DNA of 22,618 nucleotides from Aureispira sp964445645 (lineage in GTDB: Bacteria; Bacteroidota; Bacteroidia; Chitinophagales; Saprospiraceae): positions 1 through 22,618 of the forward strand of contig CAYULH010000087.1 of assembly GCA_964445645.1 (NCBI GenBank), in the 5' to 3' direction. Position 1 is the stretch's first letter, and each line of letters starts with the position of its first letter. This document shows, piece after piece, positions 16,731 through 22,618 of the stretch. A program made the position numbers and the translations under genes. Under the pieces are notes generated by a model that was not told the DNA's origin, made no database searches, and worked only from the letters and a program-made list of their open reading frames with translations.

Positions 16731-17516
16731 ATGAATAGAATACAACAACTTTTTGAACGCCAGCAAGAGGATATTCTCAATATTTACTGCACGGCAGGCT
16801 ATCCCAAATTGGAGGATACGACCACTGTAATTGTGGAATTGGAAAAAGCTGGGGCTAATATTATTGAGTTGGGAATGCCTTATTCTGATCCGTTGGCCGA
16901 TGGGCCGACCATTCAGGCGAGCAGCAGCGTGGCATTGGCTAATGGCATGTCTATCAAGGTCTTGTTCCAACAATTAGAAGACATTCGCTCCAAGAGCCAA
17001 TTGCCTATTATTCTGATGGGCTATCTCAATCCTGTGCTGCAATTTGGTATGGAAGCTTTCTTGAAAGCTTGTAAGGCGGTGGGTGTGGATGGTTTGATTT
17101 TGCCCGATTTGCCGCTTTATGAGTATGAGCGGGATTATCAAGCCTTGTTTGAGCAGTATGGTTTGTCTATGATTTTCCTAATTACGCCGCAGACTTCGGA
17201 AGAGCGCATTCGCCAAATTGATGCCTTGAGCAACGCTTTTATTTATGTGGTTTCTACCGCAGCGACTACGGGCAAGCAAGCAGGTTTTGGTGATGAAAAC
17301 ATCGCTTATTTTGAGCGTGTTAGGGCGTTGGGACTCAAAAATCCTATATTGATTGGTTTTGGAATTTCTAAGGCGATTGATTACCAAACTGTTTGTAAAT
17401 ATGCCAATGGGGCGATTGTGGGGAGTGCTTTTATTAGAATGTTGGAGCAGAGTCACGATTTGCCCACGGATATTCACCAATTTGTTCAGGGTTTGCGCCA
17501 AGGGGTTTCTGTTTAA
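16731..17516 (+). CDS. trpA: Tryptophan synthase alpha chain
   Basis: Cleaves indole-3-glycerol phosphate to indole, which is channelled to TrpB. The 261-residue barrel has catalytic Glu46 and Asp57 in ELGMPYSDPLADGPTIQ (E. coli Glu49 and Asp60), LPDLPLYE in the loop-2 region, VSTAATTG and a C-terminal phosphate site GFGIS plus GAIVGSAF. It follows trpB with no promoter-like sequence between them. Confidence 0.96.
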   Translation: MNRIQQLFERQQEDILNIYCTAGYPKLEDTTTVIVELEKAGANIIELGMPYSDPLADGPTIQASSSVALANGMSIKVLFQQLEDIRSKSQLPIILMGYLNPVLQFGMEAFLKACKAVGVDGLILPDLPLYEYERDYQALFEQYGLSMIFLITPQTSEERIRQIDALSNAFIYVVSTAATTGKQAGFGDENIAYFERVRALGLKNPILIGFGISKAIDYQTVCKYANGAIVGSAFIRMLEQSHDLPTDIHQFVQGLRQGVSV

Positions 17517-17549
17517 TTCCTATCCTTATTTATTAAAACAACAATTATC

Positions 17550-18563
17550 ATGATTATACAATCAGAAAAAAATATAGCGCCTCAGAATTATCAAAAATTA
17601 CTAGCGCATTTAGAGGCTATTGATTATAAACATACCAAGGTGAGTACACAGTTTCAAGATTATATTGTGGCTATTGGTAAGAAGGAATTTGATATTAGAA
17701 GTATTGGTGTATTGGATGGTGTGCAGGATTTGCACCGTGTAAGCGACCAATATAAGTTGGTTTCGAGCAAGTGGAAGGTGCAGCCAACGATTATTGATTT
17801 GGGCGATGGTGTGAAGATTGGGGAAGGGCATTTTGCAATTATGGCGGGGCCTTGTTCTATAGAGGGCGAGCAACAAATTGAGGAGACGGTGGCGCATTTG
17901 AAGGCCAATAACATCAAAATTATGCGTGGTGGGGTGTATAAGCCAAGAAGTTCGCCTTATTCTTTTCGTGGTATGGGCTTGGAGGGCTTGCAGTTGTTTT
18001 ACAAGGCTTGTCAGGAGGCTGGTATTAAGATTATTACGGAGGTCATGCAGGTTTCTCAAATTGAGGCGATGCAAGAGTATGTGGATATTTTTCAGGTGGG
18101 GGCACGCAATGCACAGAATTTCAACCTACTAGATTCTTTGGGGCAGGTGGACAAGCCTGTATTGCTGAAGCGTGGTATTTCGGGCAGTATTGATGAGTTG
18201 TTGCAAGCGGCGGAGTATGTTTTTTCTAATGGTAATGAAAAGATTATGCTTTGTGAACGGGGTATTCGCTCGTTTGAGAACAGTTATAGAAATACGCTTG
18301 ATCTCAATGCCGTGCCTATTCTCAAACACAAATCACACTTGCCTGTGATTGTGGATCCTTCGCACGGTATTGGCTTGCGCCAATATGTAGATGATATGTC
18401 CCTAGCGGCAGTGATGGCAGGAGCCGATGGTTTGTTGGTAGAAGTACACAAACAGCCCGAACAGGCGTTCTCGGATGGGCAACAAACACTTTCGTTTGGA
18501 GAGGCAGAGCAGTTGTATTCCAAAATTAGAAAGACGGTGGCTTTGCGAGCGGAATTGGGGTAG
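17550..18563 (+). CDS. aroF: 3-deoxy-7-phosphoheptulonate (DAHP) synthase, type I-beta
   Basis: Condenses PEP and erythrose 4-phosphate, the entry step of the shikimate pathway. The 337-residue protein has a ferredoxin-like N-terminal regulatory domain (about 1-70), as in the Thermotoga enzyme, then a barrel with AGPCSIE (99-105), RGGVYKPRSSPYSFRG (126-141), VGARNAQN, the LKRG strand, CERGIRSFE and VDPSHGIG. No chorismate mutase domain is fused. It is the last gene of the trp operon, 33 bp after trpA and just before the terminator. Control by the trp attenuator is therefore likely. The gene symbol follows common annotation practice. Confidence 0.93.
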   Translation: MIIQSEKNIAPQNYQKLLAHLEAIDYKHTKVSTQFQDYIVAIGKKEFDIRSIGVLDGVQDLHRVSDQYKLVSSKWKVQPTIIDLGDGVKIGEGHFAIMAGPCSIEGEQQIEETVAHLKANNIKIMRGGVYKPRSSPYSFRGMGLEGLQLFYKACQEAGIKIITEVMQVSQIEAMQEYVDIFQVGARNAQNFNLLDSLGQVDKPVLLKRGISGSIDELLQAAEYVFSNGNEKIMLCERGIRSFENSYRNTLDLNAVPILKHKSHLPVIVDPSHGIGLRQYVDDMSLAAVMAGADGLLVEVHKQPEQAFSDGQQTLSFGEAEQLYSKIRKTVALRAELG

Positions 18564-18589
18564 TTTGGATGGTGTTGGAGCATAAAGAG

Positions 18590-18627
18590 AACAGGAGTCA
18601 TCCCATAAGTTGGGGTGGCTCCTGTTT
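18590..18627 (+). terminator. Terminator at the end of the trp operon, possibly bidirectional
   Basis: AACAGGAGTCATCCCA (18590-18605) pairs with TGGGGTGGCTCCTGTT (18611-18626) over 16 bp with two G-U pairs and the loop TAAGT, followed by TTTTATTATT on the plus strand. On the minus strand the tail is TTCTCTTTAT, so the hairpin may also end the convergent cell-wall protein gene. Confidence 0.88.
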
Positions 18628-18643
18628 TATTATTCCACACTAC

Positions 18644-21182
18644 TTAGCTTTTATAAAAAGGTGCTTTAGTACCACGAATATCATAATGAACAAAGCCACT
18701 GTATCGCCCAACGCCTCCGGGAGTAATCTTTCCTTCATCCATTAATCTAATGATTAGATCAAATAACTGATAGGAACCCATTTTGGAAGATACAATATCT
18801 GCTGCTCTGGCATACAGGTGTTGGCTATTGGAAACACCGCCTACCGCAGAGTTGAGTGCAGGTGCTCTATACCCCGAATTGATAGTAATGGCTCCGCCTG
18901 TTGCCGCACGAATAACTTCTAAGTTATTCATCAATTTTTGCATTGTGGGCCACATGTTTTGAGGTGGTTCTTCTACCAAATGAGGGTAAGTAGCAGACAC
19001 GCATAATTCGCTTAGTTTAAAATTGGAAGTTCCGGGTTTGGAACCAGCAGGCAGGGGTTCTCCGGGATCAAAACTCGATCCTGCACTACCTCCTGTTGCC
19101 ACTACATTAGGATCAACACTACCCTCACTACCATTTAGCCCTTTCCAGGTATTTTTGCCCGGTTCTACTAGACCATCTGGACTCATACCCAGTGATTTTT
19201 GGAAGGACTCAATAGAGCCAATAGTTTTGTTGCCAATTTTACCATCTACGTCTAATTTTCCACCTTTGGCATTCAATAATTCTTGTACAAGTTTGACATC
19301 GGCTTCCTTGTTATCTCCTCCTCGGCCTACAGAGCCAGAAATAGATTGACCTGTTCCTCCGTCTCCTGTGTTATCAGTTCCTCCGTCTCCTGTATTATCT
19401 CCTGTGTTATCAGTTCCTCCGTCTCCTGTGTTATCTCCTGTGTTATCTCCTGTTCCATCTCCAGAGCCACCACTATTGGCATCTTTTTCAACACCAGATA
19501 CCGCAGCTCGGTAAGCTTCATCAGAGCTCATGCCTTGCCCCAAGTACTTTTGATAATCCTGTCTTGCTTCATTTAATGCTGCAATAAAATCCTCATGACT
19601 AATATGTGCGCCATTACCACCAATACCATCATAATAACTTCTGCCTGATACATCGTACCCGTTTGCTCCTATGGTGCCGGGCGGACAAGCAATAGAGGCC
19701 CACTCTTGTGCGCCTGCAATACCTGCTGAACGCTCATCACCACCGCCTGTAATATATTCATGTAATGCGGGGCGTTTCTTTTTCATCAAGTAATCGCTAA
19801 ACAAGTACTCTTGTGTTTCTGCATTATATAACCTTGATGTCTCTAAACTAAGTGCGCTAATACCTTCTTTCAGGGTGGTAGGAATCATTTGATATTTGCC
19901 TACAGCAAATAGCTTATCTGCATGTCCTCCGGGTAGCTCTTGCATTCTTCTAATTTCGGCAAGCGTCATTTCTACCAGCTTCAATGGCTTATCAGCACCG
20001 ATCATGGTATTGCCTACAGTACCTCTATTATAGGCATTATAACCAGCAGCCCCGCTTTCTCCTCCTTGTATGATAGAACTCACGGCCGTAGCTGGTGGCC
20101 CAGCAGGAATTTCACCCAACAAGCCTTTCCAAGTATTTTTACCGGGGTCTACACGGCCATCGGGGCGTGTTTGGCCTAAGCGACGTTGGAATTTTTTGAT
20201 TTCATTAACTAGTTTATTGTCGGATTGTCCCGTTACTTCTAGCCCTGCACCATGACTATTGAGCCAACCCTGTACCGTTCTCACATCTTCTTCTTTGTTA
20301 TCTCCTCCCTTACCTACAGAGCCCGAAATACTACGAGCCAAATTGCTGGTATCTGTGCTATTATCTGTAGAAGAGTCATCTCCAGAAGGCGTTCCGCCTT
20401 CGGTTCGAGGCAAGAAATCATTGGCATTCCAATCTCTGCTTTGCTGAATCTCGGCTACATAACCATTATTGGCATCATCAAAAGCTGTTTTTTCTGCCTC
20501 TTCGGCACTTTCGTAAGCTTGTAGAAATTCGTCTGCCTTGGCTACATACGCTTCTATTTTGGCTTTTTCTGCCTCTTCGATAGTAACTTGTTGAGCATTC
20601 AAATCTTCAATAGTATCGAGAGCTTCCCTTGCGCCTGCTCTTGCTTGCTCTACTTGTTCCTTTAGAGTAGATAGACTTCCATCACCTCCCATATCTCCTG
20701 TGCCATCACCTCCCGTGTCTCCTGTGCCATCACCTCCCGTGTCTCCTGTGCCATCACCTCCCATGTCTCCTGTGCCATCACCTCCCATATCTCCTGTACC
20801 GTCACCTCCCATATCTCCTGNNNNNNNNNNNNNNNNNNNNNNNNNNNNNNNNNNNNNNNNNNNNNNNNNNNNNNNNNNNNNNNNNNNNNNNNNNNNNNNN
20901 NNNNNNNNNNNNNNNNNNNNTGCCATCACCTCCCATATCTCCTGTACCGTCACCTCCCATATCTCCTGTGCCATCGCCTCCCGTGTCTCCCCCTACAGGA
21001 TCAGGAACGTCATTGGTAGTTCCCCCAGTCAATTTGGCAAGCATAGCTTCTACTCGTGCCAAACGTTCTGCTAAATCATTATGGCAAGAGCTATCATAAG
21101 GATTGTTATGAAGTTTTAGAAAAGATTCTATGTTAGCTTTTAGAGCCTTTAGTCGGTCGATTAGTTCTTGAGAAACAGCCAT
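18644..21182 (-). CDS. Modular peptidoglycan hydrolase: PG-binding, lysozyme-like and M15 peptidase domains
   Basis: One gene interrupted by the 100-N assembly gap. N-terminus (ATG 21180-21182): about 50 helical residues without a signal peptide, then GGDGTGDM-type 8-residue repeats running into the gap and continuing beyond it to about 20684. After a Glu/Ala-rich helical segment come a peptidoglycan-binding-like module (about 20105-20325), a lysozyme/transglycosylase-like domain (about 19500-20070, with GGESGAAGYNAYNRG, FAVGKYQMIPTT and AQEWAS), a TGDNTGDGG linker, a second binding module (about 19135-19345) and a C-terminal M15 peptidase domain (18647-19024). The peptidase has the zinc pattern in SQHLYARAAD (His-x6-Asp) and FVHYDIRG, typical of D-Ala-D-Ala carboxypeptidase-like enzymes. 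The two halves are in different frames only because the N-run length is arbitrary. Export route and target are unknown. Confidence 0.82.
20684..20995 (-). repeat. 24-bp tandem repeat encoding GGDGTGDM/T, containing the assembly gap
   Basis: Units of 24 bp (on the plus strand cctcccatatctcctgtgcc plus atca, with slight variants) occur on both sides of the N-run: about five and a half copies to the left and about three to the right. Each encodes Gly-Gly-Asp-Gly-Thr-Gly-Asp-Met or Thr. The Asp/Gly pattern resembles Ca-binding linkers, but no known loop is matched exactly. The true copy number is unknown. Confidence 0.9.
20821..20920. other. Assembly gap (100 N)
   Basis: Exactly 100 N, a conventional placeholder for a gap of unknown length, located inside the 24-bp tandem repeat. 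Confidence 0.97.
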
Positions 21183-21624
21183 ATTCTATTATGTTTATTT
21201 TATTTTTCTAGTTTTTATTTGAATAATCATAAAACAGGACTTCAGCATTTTAGTTTTTATCTCCATAAAAATAACTATTCTAATACAACTATTCATCTCT
21301 ATTTATGTCAATAAATTAAGAGTGGAATTACTAAAAAAGCATTAAATCCATCCTTTTTTTATTCTATTTGCCAAACAATCAAAAACATAAGCCACTAAAA
21401 ATCAAACTTTTAGAATTTTGTGTGCTCAAAAAACAAGAATTAGATAGAATTAAAATCTTAGAATTAGCTAAGTTCATTTACACTGCTCACCAAATTACAA
21501 TTATAGTACTCTATTTCTTTTTTATAAATCTACTCTTTGAATTGGACAGTGTACAATAAAAAATAGAAGCCACCCTCTTAGGGGTCGCTTCTATTAGTTA
21601 GAATACAGTTATTATTAGTGGTTA
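21183..21624. other. Intergenic region, 442 bp, very AT-rich
   Basis: Lies between the two minus-strand cell-wall protein genes and must hold the promoter of the gene starting at 21182, though I find no CAAAnnTA there. It contains the terminator at 21556-21595. A 63-codon frame at 21368-21559 on the plus strand starts with TTG, has no recognisable product and overlaps the terminator tail; I do not call it a gene. Confidence 0.55.
21556..21595 (-). terminator. Rho-independent terminator of the right-edge cell-wall protein gene
   Basis: On the minus strand AATAGAAGC (21595 to 21587) pairs with GCTTCTATT (21570 to 21562). The stem extends inward through ACCCC/GGGGT-like pairs after one C-C mismatch, with loop TAAG, and is followed by a T-rich tail (21561 down to 21556). 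It lies about 30 bp past the stop at 21625. Confidence 0.9.
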
Positions 21625-22618
21625 TTACCAAGTGGTATAACTACCACGAATATCATAATGGACAAAAGTACCATAAGCCTTCAATCCTCCGGGTGTAATC
21701 TCACCTGCATCCATCAAACGCTTAATTACATCACGGAATTCGTTAGGACTTAAGCTGCCAGAAACCATATCTGCAGCTTGGCAAAGCATGTGTTTACTTG
21801 CAGAGGCGCCACCTATGGCAGAGTTCAATTCTGGACTTCTATAACCAGAAGTAATTCTGATAGAACTACCAGTAGCCGCACGAATTTTTTCCAAGTTGTT
21901 AAATAATCGTTGCACAGTAGACCACATGTTCTGGGGAGGTTCTACTGCCAGATCAGGTCTAGAACCAGACACGCAGAATTCATCTAGTGAGAAGTTGGAT
22001 GTTCCGGGTCTTGATCCGGGCTGTAGTTCTTCTCCGGGGTTAAAGTCTGAAGATGCTGTGCTTCCTGAACCACCAGTAGAAACGACACTTGGATCAACAC
22101 TGCCTCCACTGCCAATCAATCCTTTCCATGTATTTTTGTCAGGTTCTACCAATCCATCCGGTGTCATTCCTAGAGAATCTTGGAAAGACTCAATAGAGCC
22201 AATAGTTTTGTTTCCAATTTTGCCATCTACATCTAGTTCTCCACCTTTGGCATTGAGCAATCCTTGTATTACTTTTACATCCGCTTCATTATTATCGCCT
22301 CCTCTGCCTACAGATCCTGTAATACTCTGACCTGTTCCATCCCCTGTATTGTCACCTCCCATATCATCCCCTGTTCCTGTGCCGTCGCCTGAACCACTAG
22401 TTAAGCCTTTCCATGTATTTTTGTCAGGTTCTACCAATCCGTCGGGTGTCATTCCTAGAGAGCTTTGGAAATCTTCGATAGCACCAATAGTTTTGTCACC
22501 AATTTTACCATCTTTATCTAGCTGTGCTCCTTTGGCATTAAGCAACTCTTGTACTAGTTTCACATCTGCTTCATTATTATCGCCTCCTCGACCTACAGAC
22601 CCTGTAATACTCTGACTT
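21625..22618 (-). CDS. Modular peptidoglycan-binding / M15 peptidase protein, 5' end beyond window
   Basis: The frame is open to the window edge, so the N-terminus is missing. Visible order: a peptidoglycan-binding-like module (about 22400-22617, GSVGRGGDNNEADVK then DGKIGDKTIGAIEDFQ and PDGLVEPDKNTWKGL), a short GDGTGTGDDMGGDNTGDGTG linker, a second nearly identical module (about 22110-22325), a Gly/Ser linker, and a C-terminal M15 peptidase domain (about 21628-22000) with SGYRSPELNSAIGG, SKHMLCQAAD (zinc His-x6-Asp) and FVHYDIRG. The C-terminal half parallels the neighbour at 18644-21182, so the two are tandem paralogues; this one shows no lysozyme-like domain in the visible part. The GTG at 22561-22563 is an internal Val, not a start. 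Confidence 0.85.
   Translation of the reverse strand, partial: SQSITGSVGRGGDNNEADVKLVQELLNAKGAQLDKDGKIGDKTIGAIEDFQSSLGMTPDGLVEPDKNTWKGLTSGSGDGTGTGDDMGGDNTGDGTGQSITGSVGRGGDNNEADVKVIQGLLNAKGGELDVDGKIGNKTIGSIESFQDSLGMTPDGLVEPDKNTWKGLIGSGGSVDPSVVSTGGSGSTASSDFNPGEELQPGSRPGTSNFSLDEFCVSGSRPDLAVEPPQNMWSTVQRLFNNLEKIRAATGSSIRITSGYRSPELNSAIGGASASKHMLCQAADMVSGSLSPNEFRDVIKRLMDAGEITPGGLKAYGTFVHYDIRGSYTTW

Noticed and set aside
20684..20995. CRISPR-like array
   Set aside because: The 24-bp units are directly adjacent without unique spacers and encode an in-frame peptide repeat.
20700..21074. Plus-strand frame rich in Pro-Ser-Pro across the repeat
   Set aside because: It is the antisense reading of the Gly/Asp repeat array and runs through the N gap; the minus-strand frame has recognisable domains on both sides.
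21368..21559. Possible 63-residue plus-strand gene
   Set aside because: TTG start, no similarity I recognise, very AT-rich DNA, and it runs up to a terminator of the opposite strand. A chance frame is more likely.

Overview
The window looks like a chromosomal segment of a Bacteroidota bacterium. Evidence: WG-repeat protein, exbB-exbD-exbD cluster, lipoproteins with short Cys lipoboxes, near absence of Shine-Dalgarno sequences, and a promoter of the Bacteroidota -33 TTTG / -7 (T/C)AnnTTTG type before the trp leader. A member of the Saprospiria or a related marine lineage is a guess only; no rRNA or other phylogenetic marker is present. Position 20821-20920 is an assembly gap of 100 N.

Layout. 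1-113: short direct repeats. 114-1325 (-): lipoprotein of unknown function. 1598-2713 (+): thiH, a stand-alone radical-SAM thiamine thiazole gene, convergent with a large exported WG-repeat protein (2726-6127, -). 6128-6477: palindromic repeats and a minus-strand terminator. 6478-7989 (-): large lipoprotein. 8252-8691 (+): broken DUF3124 lipoprotein gene with a frameshift and a missing middle part. 8692-9084: AT-rich intergenic DNA. 9085-10725 (+): exbB, exbD, exbD. 10784-11001: trp leader. 11034-18563 (+): trpE-trpG-trpD-trpC-trpF-trpB-trpA followed by a DAHP synthase gene, closed by a strong hairpin at 18590-18627. 18644-21182 (-) and 21625-end (-): two paralogous peptidoglycan-targeting proteins, the first spanning the assembly gap, the second cut by the window edge.

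The most interesting element is the leader of the trp operon. A Bacteroidota-type promoter is followed at once by a small ORF whose product contains three consecutive Trp codons and a fourth nearby. A 15-bp hairpin with seven T follows. Two further pairings can be drawn by hand: a hairpin just after the Trp codons, and an alternative pairing of its 3' arm with the 5' arm and loop of the terminator. This is the full logic of ribosome-mediated attenuation, here controlling all seven tryptophan genes plus the first enzyme of the shikimate pathway.

The right end encodes modular cell-wall enzymes (peptidoglycan-binding modules, a lysozyme-like domain, C-terminal M15 peptidase). The one N-terminus visible has no signal peptide, which raises the question of how these proteins reach peptidoglycan.
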